Assembly: GCA_021234155.1 (NCBI GenBank)
Contig: JAJEKV010000064.1
Coordinates: forward strand, 7,442,001 to 7,506,000
Reading direction: 5' to 3'
DNA from: Isoetes taiwanensis
Taxonomy: Eukaryota; Streptophyta; Lycopodiopsida; Isoetales; Isoetaceae
Length of the DNA: 64,000 bases
The notes beneath the pieces are model-generated. The model saw only the letters and a program-made list of their open reading frames with translations, was not told where the DNA came from and searched no databases. This document shows, piece by piece, positions 1 through 11,977 of the stretch; position 1 is the first letter of the stretch; each line of letters starts with the position of its first letter. The translations under genes and the position numbers were made by a program.

Positions 1-2400
1 CAAATATGAGATGAATGGGGGCAAAGTAGTTTATTGTTAGGTGGAATTATTAGGTCTATAGAATGATTGAAGCTTATTTTAGTGACACCTACCATTAGAA
101 AATAAATTTTCTAAGCTTAAGCTTTGATAATGATGGCGATAGTTGAATTCAAAATACCTTTTTTCTAAAATCGAGACAGGAGGGAGGAAAAGGCTAGAGA
201 AAGAAAGTCTTTTTAAAGCCTATTCATTGATCTTGATCGTTCTTTCAAATCAGGGGCAAGACTTGATATGTCTTGATTGATTTTATTCCTTTTTAGATCC
301 CTCTTGCCTATGATATCCGCCGTGACTTGGCTCTAATTCATCCCTTAGGCAATGTGGTTGTATGCTTGGTCGAAGACTAGGTCAACATCTCGGTCAATGT
401 ATGGTGAAATTCTCAAGCAAGTTCCAATTATAACCTCAGCTTTTGCATTGCTAGGACCCTGAGAGGTAAAAGCTGAAAAAAATGGTATGGCGTCGAGTCA
501 TTACGAAATTGATGTTGTATTGTATGGATTGTACGAAGTCAACTGGTAGATTACGATAGAGTGTTTTGAATGACGAGATCAAAATGGAGAAGGTGAAAAT
601 TGAAAAGTCAAGCTAGATTTGAATTGGAAGTTAAGAATGCCCAACAAGTATACCGCGTGCAAAATAATTTGACATCTTCATGAGCATCATGCTAGATAAC
701 TTCTTTGAGCATGTCTTCCATTGACTATTAAAAAGGCTACCCTTAGCTTGAAGTTCTGCATTGCCAACAATGTTGGGTGTGCCTTTCAACCGACCAACAT
801 CAACAATGTTAATTCTTTGCTTACTGTTGTAGCTAGTTAGCATTTGCTCTTGCAGAAAAAAATGCACCATGAAGGAACGTGCTTATGTAACAAACATAAA
901 GGAACATGATTTAAAATTCACTAAAATGCAATATTCGCATTGCTTTATGGGTCCTGTTTTATTCCAATTAGTAACAGTGGACGAAAATGTATCACAATTT
1001 TCATAATCCAAGCATGGATCTATCATTTAATATATCACGGCACGATTCTATGATTTAAAATACCAAGTCTTGCTAAGGTATGGTTCTATAACTTAAAATA
1101 TCAAGGCTGGCAAAGGCATGGTTCTATAACTTGAAATATCAAGGCTTGCAAAGGTACACCTGGTTTAATAAATCTAGGGGATACCGGATCCTGGTATCCA
1201 TTCATGGAAAATATCAAAAAGTCATGACCTGTCTTCAACAGCTAAACCTTATCATAGCTCATATTGAAGGTAGGTAAAACTGATTCAGATATGGCAAGCA
1301 CAACTATAAAATAGCATAACCGCTAATTTTATGTTAAGCGAGCAAACACGCCAAGGGTAAGAAACGGGTTTACAACGACACAACTCATGGCTTTGCGTCA
1401 AAGATTTACCCAGACATGCCCCACGTTGAGGAGTTGAACCCCAATGAATTTTCCCATGTAGAAAATGGTCACCTTGCAGTATGTCATATTCACACTACAT
1501 TTCGAATTTATTCTTATGATTATGTTAGATCATGAACATTTGAACAAAAACAACTATGAAAAAGAATGTAAACCTGCATGCCCTTACAAAAAGTAGCATG
1601 AGAATAGCAATCTTGCAGTTGCAGCTGATAAATAAGAGAGACACCATGGACTTGATTGACGAAAAGCAAATGCAACTAATGATGAAAGCTAGCAAAAACG
1701 TAACCATCGACTACTTACAAAATTGAACAATGTTGTCGGGTTGCACTCGATAAATTAGAGAATCAATGGACTTGATTGACAAAAAACTTATGGAAGTAAT
1801 GAACTCAATAGCATTAGGAAGCATATCAGAAGAAAATCAACCAGAATACACAAAGAACATGCAAGCTAGAAGGGCAAAGCAAATGTATGACTTGCCTGGG
1901 ATTTGAAGATAAATCCAAGCCTGAAGTATGCTCTTGACAACAACAGGCATCGCATACCAAGTGTATAATGCGGTGAGGGCAAATCCATAAAACCACATTA
2001 CTCGTATGTATGCACAAAAGACCTTACACTTTTGCGCATTACTCCGAAAGTGCGAGAAAAGGCCCTTTACTTTTTGCATGCTTCATGCCAAAGATAAGCT
2101 TCTTAATCATTATTTTAAAAGAGTGAAGCCTTAAATTTTAACTCTTGAAGCATTCATTATCTTCAACAAAATATTTGCAAAGACACGAATTTCAATGTGT
2201 TTCATTAATTTCATTAACAAGTAGTCACCACAAGAGCAAGATCCATGCTTAAATCGGTGAAAACAAGTAAGTATCCCTTATAACAATTTCGTCTCTCAAT
2301 TTTAGAAATAATTCTAGTTGAATCATGGCGGGTCCATGCACATTCTAAGGTTCTTTGCCACTCGAATAGCTGATCCGGAAGGACACCGATAAAACCAAAA
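1..2400. other. Intergenic DNA, no recognised gene
   Basis: AT-rich sequence with only short ORFs lacking recognisable motifs. It holds a 38-39 bp tandem repeat (1040-1155). Around 1620-1690 and 1736-1800 there are two degenerate copies of one segment sharing a core of the form ATGGACTTGATTGAC. I see no convincing exon, RNA gene or transposon end. Confidence 0.5.
1040..1155. repeat. Three-copy tandem repeat, 38-39 bp unit
   Basis: Three consecutive imperfect copies start at about 1040, 1078 and 1117. Each carries a GGTTCTATAACTT-like core and ends in CAAAG or TAAG. The first copy is the most diverged. Confidence 0.7.
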
Positions 2401-2403
2401 GCT

Positions 2404-3344
2404 ATGGCGGTTTCTCACAACAAGGCCGAAGTTTACAAAGCTTGGATGACGAATTCAAGAGACAAGGTGCGGATTGCGAGCGCAAGGGGATTACGGAGCG
2501 CAAGAGATGTTCGATGGTTCTTTTGTTTCTTTGTAGTTACAACTTTGGTGATCGATTCCAAGCAAGCGGAACACGAAAAATCCCTACCTCTTATAAGCGG
2601 TCCGCTTTCTTCTACTCGTCCTTGTTGCTCCACTCCAAGCATCTTCTTCTGTTCGCTTGGCTCCAAACTCTTCCTGGCCGCTACGTCTTTGCCAAGCCAG
2701 ATCTTCCTTATGTTATATAAGTCGTTGGGCAGCCAAGTGGGAGACAGAGCCATTTTGAATGGCAAAGCAAACCGTAGAATGAGCCATTACGTTTTGTCGG
2801 AAGGAAGGCGACCATGGCTCCGTGAAAATTCTCCGGTATCTCGCCGCCTATCTCGCCCCTATGAAGCTGGATCCCAAAGATTAAGAGCAGTCCGTGTTTT
2901 AACGATGAATAAAAATTAAACATCTATGATCCTAGAAATCGAGAGCATCCGTGGTTTTACCCTCCTACTAAACCCTTCCGTCTGCAGTGCTTCTAATAAT
3001 TTAGACTCGGTGAACCCCGAAAGCATGCAATTAGGGCAACCAAGGCACTTCTGCGTTTGCCCTCGTTCCTCAATTTGCCGGACTAAAAGCATCGTCCTCC
3101 TTTAAATCTGCTTTGAAAAATTCACGCTAATACAAATGGATCCGAAGGCTTCAACGGGGATGCTAATTTAGGCGTCTTCCATGCAAGGCCAAAGAAAGCC
3201 CCAGATTTGTAGATTTTTCTCTGATAGAGTCGAAGAACACATGGCGATGGCGGTGGATGTCAAAAAAACATGAAACACGGTTTATTGACGACGGGGAGAA
3301 AATACAATTTTTTTTTTAGGCGGACGGAAAAAAGGAGAATGCTT
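2404..3344. other. Unrecognised region with a 171-codon ORF
   Basis: An open frame of 171 codons lies on the plus strand at 2404-2919, overlapped by 92-codon plus and 110-codon minus frames. None shows a motif I recognise, and overlapping frames of similar length are typical of chance ORFs in GC-richer DNA. It may be the remains of a gene or of an unrecognised element. Confidence 0.3.
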
Positions 3345-3410
3345 TATATATGTTTAGACAAGAAATTTACCGCGGCGGCCAAGGCCACCGCGAACATTTC
3401 TTTCGTTCCT
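3345..3410 (+). repeat. Dispersed repeat with GC-rich palindrome, copy 1
   Basis: The stretch has a TATATGTTTAGACAAGAAAT core followed by CGCGGCGGCC-AA-GGCCACCGCG. The same arrangement recurs in the same orientation at 5495-5560, and a weaker relative lacking the palindrome lies near 10,235-10,275. The palindrome here has one mismatch. Its function is unknown; it could be a short element end or a promoter-like block. Confidence 0.6.
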
Positions 3411-3657
3411 AACCTGTTCAATTGGATCCACTAAAATGTCTAACGGTCATAAATTCCTAGCTGGGCAAGTAACGTTTGGACCACATTTTTACCCTATGAT
3501 AGAAGGCTAAGAGCTATATTGAAATACGTTGAAAATAACTTGGTTCCTCGGCTACGAACATTTTTCTTGGTTCTTTGGTTGCAAACATTTCTCTTTTGTT
3601 GCATTGGATATGTTTATGGCTATCTCTGAGCTTTCTCATCTATCTTAAACATCTATC

Positions 3658-3823
3658 TTAAGGAGTAGATAACGCCCTGGCCCTCGGGTGTTACTTCAAA
3701 AAAAATTTTCGGGCCATCAAAATGGCTCGGGCGTGCGCTAAGCGCACGCCCTCGCCATTTTGATGGCCCTCAAATTTTTTTTTTCAGTAACACCCTCGGC
3801 CCAGGGCGTTATCTACTCCTTAA
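3658..3823. mobile_element. MITE 1, long hairpin with TTAA ends
   Basis: A near-perfect inverted repeat runs from 3662 to 3819. It starts GGAGTAGATAACGCCCTGG and ends with the complement CCAGGGCGTTATCTACTCC. The arms extend almost to the centre, a GCGTGCGCTAAGCGCACGC turn. TTAA lies at both edges (3658-3661 and 3820-3823), as expected of piggyBac-type target duplications. A TA-duplicating mariner-type element extending one or two bases further would also fit. Confidence 0.75.
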
Positions 3824-3999
3824 CACACTGCCCCGAGAGTTTTGGGCCATCCGATCATTATCAAAATCGATCTGGATCCGTTCATTTCATAACATCCTAG
3901 GGTGTTATGGAGTAGCAGTATGTTATAGCTCCAGTAACACACTGATCAAGATTGATCTGAACCGTTGGATCACTATAAACTTGAGGGGCAGTGTGTTAA
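3820..3999. mobile_element. MITE 2, abutting MITE 1
   Basis: Terminal inverted repeats CACACTGCCCC (from 3824) and GGGGCAGTGTG (to 3995) are flanked by TTAA at 3820-3823 and 3996-3999. The left TTAA is also the right flank of MITE 1, so the two elements share one target copy. The interior contains weaker inverted segments with ATCCTAGGGTGTTATGGAG. It encodes no protein. Confidence 0.7.
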
Positions 4000-4302
4000 A
4001 GACGAGATAACGATAGGCCTTCTTTCTTTGAAGCTCCGTAAATTTGAGTTTGCAGTCATCGGCAACGCCGATTCTAGATGGGGCGTTAGCCTGCATTACA
4101 AACGTTACCTTCAAGTATTAATTAAACCAACACGGATGTTACCAGAAAATACTAGAAAGCAGAATCATTAAGACAGATTATGAACCATAGACGCGTATGG
4201 TAGTGAAGGGCTTGATATTTGCCATGTAGGTTGACACGTGTGATAGCCGCCATGTAGGCTTTTTCTTTTCTAAAACAGGCACAGGCGTTTGGCGTTTTTG
4301 TG
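4000..4302. other. Intergenic DNA between MITE 2 and small MULE
   Basis: No recognisable coding sequence. The last nine bases (4294-4302, GTTTTTGTG) are the left target-site duplication of the small MULE that follows. Confidence 0.5.
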
Positions 4303-4895
4303 CGGGGTCTTTTTTGGCTCCCAAAATCGGGGTCTTCGGCGCCCGAAAATCGCTTAAGCGATTTTGGGGATGAAAATCGCTTAAGCGATTTTCAAGCCTG
4401 AAAAGCTTGAAAAGTTCTGTAGTGTGTACTGGATTCTCTGAAAATCTGCAAAAACATTGGAAAACAGGGATGATGTGAGCAAAACCGGACTCGATATGCA
4501 AAGAAAGAGCCGATTTGTATTGCTAGAGGGCCGATTAAGGACTGAGGAGGATCGATTTGCCTAGGAATCATAGAATCAGAGACTTTTAAACCGATTTTGA
4601 AGCTATCAGACTGGGCTCGGATTCAAAGGAAAACAGGCCGAAATTGCTTAAGAAGAGCCGAAATTGGATTGGGCATGGTCGATTTGGCTTGGAAACGCTC
4701 CAATTTGGAAAATCGATGCTAGAAACATGCTGTGCCGTTGCTTTTCTAGAGCCACCCTTTCTGTGTCGTTGCTGTTTTCGCCTGATGATCGCATTTTCCG
4801 GCAACTGTAAGCGATTTTCACTTTCCCCTTGAAAATCGCTTAAGCGATTTTGGGTCCGCGCGAGACCCCGATTTCGGGAGCCAAAAAAGGCACCG
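4303..4895. mobile_element. Non-autonomous MULE, 593 bp, with 9-bp TSD
   Basis: The terminal inverted repeats open with CGGGGTCTTTTTTGGCTCCC on the left. On the right, read inward on the other strand, they open with CGGTGCCTTTTTTGGCTCCC. Identical 9-bp duplications GTTTTTGTG flank the element at 4294-4302 and 4896-4904. Full copies of the palindrome AAAATCGCTTAAGCGATTTT lie at 4346-4365, 4373-4392 and 4832-4851, with a half copy near 4809. The outer 42 bases of the right end match the left end of the large MULE at 17,770 almost perfectly, so this is a deletion derivative of that family. The interior (about 4395-4805) has no transposase and may be filler or captured DNA. It would need a transposase supplied in trans. 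Confidence 0.92.
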
Positions 4896-4904
4896 GTTTT
4901 TGTG

Positions 4905-5494
4905 GGTCGATCTTTGGCTTGCGTTTTGGAGCTTGGAATCGGCCGGAATAGCTTGCAGATTAGTCCTATCCGACAGCGCCCTTTGGTTCTTCTCGTAATC
5001 CTCATCTTCTCGGCCTTTTTTTCTTCTTGTTTTCCCCCTTTTGCATATTTGGGGTTTCGGTTTCCTTTACATTCCCCAGGCATTTTTGTTCGGAGCTGAA
5101 CTCTGCAAAAATGTACCGGCGGGTATTTTCCATGGTTAGTGATCTATGATGGTATTTTTGTTGAAATTCTTTACTGGTTAGGAGTGCGAGAGTGCCGAGA
5201 TGCCAATGTCCTTCAGCCCATACTGTTTTGCCAGAAACAAAATATCGAAAAGGGAACAGAAACTACCGGATTGTTGGTGGAGGATGGGAGGAGCCTATGC
5301 ATCGCCGATGATGAAGCTCGGAATGGATGATGTAGCAGGATCATATCTTGTCAGGACGAGAAGGCCCCTGCCAGGCGTCAATAATGGATGCAACAATTCG
5401 TCTCAAGCAAAAACGTGGCAACAAAAGATGAAAATGGATTGCGGCGCGGAAACAATCGGGTGGGACAAAAACAATGAAAAATAACAAACTGCAT
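4905..5494. other. Unrecognised region downstream of small MULE
   Basis: Short open frames occur on both strands (for example plus 5200-5484), without recognisable motifs. No splice-compatible gene could be built. Confidence 0.35.
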
Positions 5495-5560
5495 TGTATA
5501 TGTCTAGACAAGAAATTTATCGCGGCGGCCAAGGCCGCCGCGAACATTTTTTTGTCCAAC
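5495..5560 (+). repeat. Dispersed repeat with GC-rich palindrome, copy 2
   Basis: This copy matches the one at 3345. It has TATATGTCTAGACAAGAAAT and then, at 5521-5542, the palindrome CGCGGCGGCC-AA-GGCCGCCGCG, with ten-base arms that pair perfectly. The copies are 2.15 kb apart in direct orientation. Upstream, GATTGCGGCGC is shared with the partial copy near 10,190. Confidence 0.65.
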
Positions 5561-6537
5561 CTGCTGCAAAAGAACTTTTGTGATGAGTCGAATGCATCTT
5601 AGTTGTGGACATGTTTGAGGTGCGAGAGAACATGCAGGAGTTGAACCTGCATTATTGCCGCTTGTTTTGTGCCCAGAGGATTAAGTCCAATCTACTTGAG
5701 AATAAAGCAACTATCATGCAATCAACTCCAGTCCTTGCTCTAGATCAAGAAACATGAGAGCCTAGAACCTGCATTGCGTCACAAGCAAACTATAATTATA
5801 GAAGCCAGGGCATCCGGCAATCAATAAACCGTTGATTTCCATCATTTTGTGATTTATTTTATCGCATGTAATGCATTTAACACGTGAAAGCATCTTTGCA
5901 AAGCACCAAGGGATTAGGCAGCAGATATACATAGATTTCACTTTCGATCTCCAGTCCGTCCAAGCAGCATCTATTGCACATCAATTGCAAAAGCACAGAG
6001 AAAAACAGAGTCCGCCATAAGTAACACTTAAAAGCTCTGAATGAAGCCTGGGGATGGCACCAGCTAGCTCGATCATACAGTCTGGCCGAGCAACAAAATC
6101 ACTTAAAAAAGAGCCTGAAATCCCATGATTTATGAGCCTGATATTAGATGTACTGCATGTACCCATCTTATGATACTAAAACCCTACCCATGTAGAAGAA
6201 TACTTCCACCAAATAGTCTACATGGAGTATTTCACAGGGCTTCATATTACATAAAATGCATAAACTCTTGTTGAGCCATATCCTGCAACCAATAGCAAAT
6301 AAGATGCATGACACCCATGCCAGTATATGCACACACCAACCAGCTACACAACACAATTGCCCAACCCCACATGCATCATACAACTACTACAAACGAGCAG
6401 TGAAACTGTTGCAAATCAAGATATGTCCATTGTGACAATATCAAGAAACTGTTGCATCCTATGCCATGCCTTCGCAATTCCAAGTGCAATTTTGAACCTT
6501 ACATTACAGCTCAAGGAAAAACTGCGTTTACCAAAAA
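5561..6537. other. Intergenic DNA with a possible tRNA-like relic
   Basis: No gene recognised. Around 5628-5700 the minus strand carries TGCAGGTTCAACTCCTGCA, a T-arm-like stem-loop, downstream of a D-arm-like stretch. No full cloverleaf or acceptor stem can be closed, so it is at most a tRNA-derived relic such as a decayed SINE head. Confidence 0.35.
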
Positions 6538-6720
6538 ACGAATCTGTCTACACATTTACACCTTCTCAATCTGTCTACACAATCTACACTCTGTCTACCC
6601 ATGACCAGCACAATCTGGCATGACCAACATAATCTGTCTACAGATTTCCACCTTGTCAATTTGTCTACACATGTACATTTATACCTTCTCGATCTGTCTA
6701 CAAATTCCAATAACCAGCAC
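6538..6720. repeat. Degenerate AATCTGTCTACA repeat
   Basis: About six imperfect units built on AATCTGTCTACA with TTTACACCTTCTC or CCAGCACAAT spacers fill this stretch. They end directly against the CYP51 relic. It looks like a decayed minisatellite. Confidence 0.65.
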
Positions 6721-6722
6721 AA

Positions 6723-7330
6723 TGGGAGAGCGATAGAGCTCGTAAAGAATTAGCAGATGTATTTGTAAGAATCATCCAGAACATGAGAGCTTCAGGTCAT
6801 TCAGAGTCTGATATGCTGCAAGCATTCATTGACTCGAAATACGAGTCTATTGGGCGCTTAACTACAGAAGCTGAATGCACAGGATTGTTGAAAGCTGCAC
6901 TATTTGCTGGGCAACATACCAGTTCTATCACTTCAGCTTGGACTGGAGCATATCTCATGAAGCACAAGCAATACTGTGATACGCAACTGTAGAAGAACAG
7001 AGGGCTGTGCTAAAGCATCATTGCACAAAGTTAGATTATGAAGCTCGTATGAGATGTATTCCTTGCATAGAAGCATGAAGGAAGCATTGCATCTCCACCC
7101 TTCTCTAGTTATGCTCATGAGATATTGCCATGGCAATTTCACCGTGCAAACTCAGGAGGGAAGTGCACAATTCCTAAGGGCATATTTATTGCTACATCTC
7201 CAGCATATTCATAAAGAGCCTAACAAATTTAATCCAGACCAATTTGCTGAAGGCAGAGAAGAAGAAAAGGTAGATATTTTCCAACATTGCACAGGGCATT
7301 TGGGCGCTTACTTGGTTAGCCCATGGCCGA
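6723..7330 (+). pseudogene. CYP51: CYP51 (sterol 14-demethylase) pseudogene fragment
   Basis: The translated segment follows the plant CYP51 order. First comes a WESDRARKELADVF stretch, then HSESDMLQAFIDSKY. The I-helix region follows with LLKAALFAGQHTSSITS and WTGAYLM (about 6880-6960), then YRSMKEALHLHP, VMLMRYCHGNFTVQT, and EPNKFNPDQFAEGREEEK near 7215-7270. CYP51 is an ER-bound P450 that removes the 14-alpha-methyl group of sterol precursors. This copy is dead. It needs at least two frame changes (near 6992 and 7160-7190), has a stop after CDTQL, and has lost the invariant ExxR arginine of the K helix (EALHLHP). The heme-binding cysteine region is replaced by unrelated sequence, and the N-terminal half is missing. 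No intron interrupts the fragment, so a retrocopy or a single-exon piece are both possible. Confidence 0.88.
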
Positions 7331-7341
7331 TGAGAAGGATT

Positions 7342-7602
7342 GTGCATATTCACACGGGGGGTGACTCCGGGCATCGAGAGCTGTTGGATAGGCATATTCA
7401 CCCGTTATTCCTTAATCTACACCGTACGTAAAGTTCCTCGTTTGTGGGGTATGCATGTACAAAATTTGCTATACTGTATAACAAGTTTTACAAAATACTA
7501 TAAGATTTGTGGTAATATACTACATGGTGTTGATTTTGTACATGCGAAACATAATTTTAGGGGCTCTCGCTGCCCTACGTCACCCCCCGTGTGAATATGC
7601 AC
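7342..7602. mobile_element. MITE with 24-bp perfect terminal inverted repeats
   Basis: GTGCATATTCACACGGGG followed by GGTGAC (7342-7365) is exactly complementary to 7579-7602. The 261-bp unit has no coding capacity. It sits directly at the broken 3' edge of the CYP51 relic and may have helped truncate it. I could not identify a clear target duplication, so the true ends may differ by a few bases. Confidence 0.75.
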
Positions 7603-8192
7603 CCAAACCAAAGGGGGTTTCAAGGGGGATTTAATTTTAAAGTGTTGGATATAATGGTTTGTGTGTTAACCCAAAAAAATTTTGGCCCCTTCGGGGCCTT
7701 AAGAATTGACGAACGAACTAGAAAAAATTCGTAATGATATTATATGTGTTCATATGTGTTATTATTATATGTTATTATATGTGTTATATTGATAAAAGGA
7801 TAAATGTGATGAGGATAGAAAAGAAAAGCCTGTCATAATGATATTGCCATATTGATGTAATATGGATCCAACCATCAATGTAGACCAAGACAAGATAAAA
7901 TATCATCCTTGTCATTGGAGCTGGGAGAATCTTAGAATCTCTTTAAAGACCTATTCAAAAATCCATATGGCAAAAAGCCATAATAATTTATATTCAAACT
8001 CTAACCAGAACCACAAAATAGGCATCATACCATGCTTATAGCCCAAGGAACACTGGAACACTAGATTCTCGTTATTAGAATATACATTAAGAATAATGAG
8101 TGGTGGACGTATAGTTTATTAAAACAAATAGCTTTGAAAGTGCCCCCTAGGATTTGAACCTAGGCATGGCCACCAAGAAAAAAGAAAATAGC
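7603..8192. other. Intergenic, AT-rich
   Basis: No gene found. A small palindrome GGCCCCTTCGGGGCC lies near 7683. The minus strand near 8140-8175 reads CCTAGGTTCAAATCCTAGG, a tRNA T-arm-like stem-loop without the rest of a tRNA. Confidence 0.4.
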
Positions 8193-9381
<1,189 letters not shown>

Positions 9382-11977
9382 TTACAGTAGCAAAAGGGGG
9401 CTTCCGTTATGAGCCCTTGATCTCGAACTAAAGGGTTGATCTACACCATTAAAATTACAGGGGAAAATTAGACAACACAAAAACTATATAAATATGAGGC
9501 TAAACCATTGCAAAAGTGGAATTAAGGCATAAAATATAGTGCGCACTCTAGATATACGCATTAGTACGTTTTTTGAAATACGCCCATGAAATCATATGAA
9601 AACCATGCCAAAAAGCGTATAAAATCACAAAAAAAACCCCCTGTTATAATGCTACATATTCACTGCGATTGGGGAGGGATGAACACAACAGAAGTTGACG
9701 ATACCGTTAGAAAGGCCGACTCTGAAGCAAATGCTGATGCTTCAGAGCTCAAAAATGGGAGCTTGTTCAGTGGTCGATCAATCCGGTTACTGCTTTGCTA
9801 AGAGGTCGACTACCTATCTATGGCAGCGAGTTTGTTCATATCTATCCAAGAAAAGCTTCAACGAAATTTGAAATCTACTGTTTATGAGGAACTATTTGCA
9901 AGAAATGAGAGAGCAAGGTGAGAAAGGTTACCGAAATATGGCAGAATAGATTTCCCAAGAAGACTTGCGCAGCAGGAGCTCTCCGGCTCTTATATATACC
10001 TCAATCCAAGTTTTTGTGGTCTAAGATTTTGTGATTTAGTTGCTGCCACACAAATCCCGGAAGTCGAGACAGCTAGAAACAGAAACAGGTGGAGCTCGAA
10101 GGAAAAAAACGATGCCTTAACCAGCAAGCAACCTCCATCCTCTGTTAGATGGGTATGGCGTGATACGTGGCACGACTAGAAGAGCGTCGATTGCGGCGCA
10201 GAACAAGAAAAAAGGAAAAAGAAAAATTACAAACTGATTTATATATGTTTTGATATGTTTAGAAAACTTTACCATAAGTAAACTTTAGCTAGATTGGCTA
10301 AGCCAATTAGACATAAGGGGTCGCAATTTGAGTGCAAAAACATTCTAGGATGTCTTTTGTCGTTTTCCATTCCACTATCCTCCGTCATTACTACATATAC
10401 ACATGTAACAACATAAGATGACTTGTAATCCTTCTTGCCCTGGAACATCTTGGAAACCTTATATAGTTTCTATATTCAAAATCAAAATGGTAGCATGCTC
10501 CTCACGCTAAAAAGAACGCCATTTAATGCATTTTTGTCATACAATCTTACACATGCGCCACACGATCTTTTACACATGTGTAGACTCATTTTATTTTCGA
10601 AATGGAAAATCTTGTAAAGTTTCCTATTAAGTTTCTAAATTGGAAAATATGTAGTTTTTAACAAGAGAAATCTAATGTAGGATCCAGAGAAAACTAATGT
10701 AGTTTCAAAGTGAAACTACATTAGGTTTCAATAAGAAACCTTTTAAGGTTTCCATTAACCCAAATTGGGAGCAGATGAAAGCATCGTTACAAATGAGGTC
10801 CATATACATACTGTTGCATGTATGTGCATGACAAAAGGCAAAATATTCCTTCATTATCCTCCTAGGGGGCAGCAAGTAATTATCAAAGATGGAAGTAACC
10901 TTTGTTGCAGGGAACTTGGATGTCAAAACTTTGAGCTCTATTGCAAGAAGGAAAACTAGTGCTGGCACCGTCAGGTTCAATTTTATTCAAGTCCCACATC
11001 ATGTAATAAGCACGGTTAGAGTCCCACTATGTATAGACTCGTCCTATGGCACATGGTAGAGTCCTCATGGACGTAAAATAATATCTACGACGTAAAATAA
11101 TATCTACTCTATCTATCGATCTATATATCTTTTGCCGTTAAAATAGAATTTTAGATATATTTTCTCCCAATGATTCAAATGCATCCCAGAACGGTTTAAA
11201 GTGAACCCTACCTTCAGCTATATATGCGAGATAGAGATTAAATGGGCTTGGAAGCTATAACTAAGTTTAAGAGAATGATCTATAATGTGGACCATTCCAC
11301 TTCAGCTCGCATAGCAATTTGCCCCGCCTAGTGCTACTGCAATTACTTCAACTCTCCTTATGATTCTAGCATCCTTGCCAAATCATAGCTCACTTTACCC
11401 AAGAATAGCAATCCAATGCCATCGGGTAATAACAGGCTTAATCTATGTTAATAGCAAGATGGGCCTTGAAGGGAGCCCTAGTGTCTAATTGGAGACAAAT
11501 TCAAGCTATGAGATAAGAATGTCAAATTAAAAAGGATGAGCATTAAAAAGGATGAGCATTGAATCTAAGACAAATTGGGGGAAAAAAAATGACCTGAAGT
11601 TAGACGTTAAAAGCTCAATAAGCAAGGTTATCAAATAAGATTAGACAAATTGGAACAACATCGATATGATCTAGTGAGATGTTAAAAGCTCATTGAGCAA
11701 AGTTACCAAGATTTCTTTCTCAAATAAATTTCAAAGGTTATACAATACATTCATTGTATTCTTGCATTTAGGTGCATTAAAAAGCTGTTCTTCATAAGCG
11801 TGGTCCATGCCAAATACCACTTTCTTTGAAACTGGCCTCATTTACCCCTTCAAAATGAAGTAGTTGCAGAGCATTCGGGTTGAAATATTTCTTGTTTGAG
11901 GTGTAGGATTGGCTGAAAAGAAATGAAATCAGGAAATAAACAGCAAAATGGTAGGCAAGGCATGGGATTTGATTCCC
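9382..11977. other. Long intergenic stretch
   Basis: No convincing coding sequence. It contains a weak third relative of the dispersed repeat (GATTGCGGCGCAG near 10,190, then TTATATATGTTT near 10,240), a 31-bp hairpin (10,694-10,724) and AT-rich simple sequence. Part of 11.7-11.97 kb is probably the 3' UTR and flank of the TFIIE alpha gene. Confidence 0.4.
10694..10724. repeat. Short perfect hairpin
   Basis: CTAATGTAGTTTCA and TGAAACTACATTAG pair perfectly over 14 bases around a 3-base loop. AGGTTTC-type words recur on both sides (10,620-10,760), suggesting local repeat expansion. Confidence 0.7.

Noticed and set aside
2404-2919. 171-codon ORF as a gene
   Set aside because: No motif, low-complexity-free but random-looking composition, and overlapping long frames on both strands. 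Left as unrecognised.
5628-5705. Functional tRNA gene
   Set aside because: A T-arm-like hairpin is present but no acceptor stem pairs and the anticodon arm is unclear.
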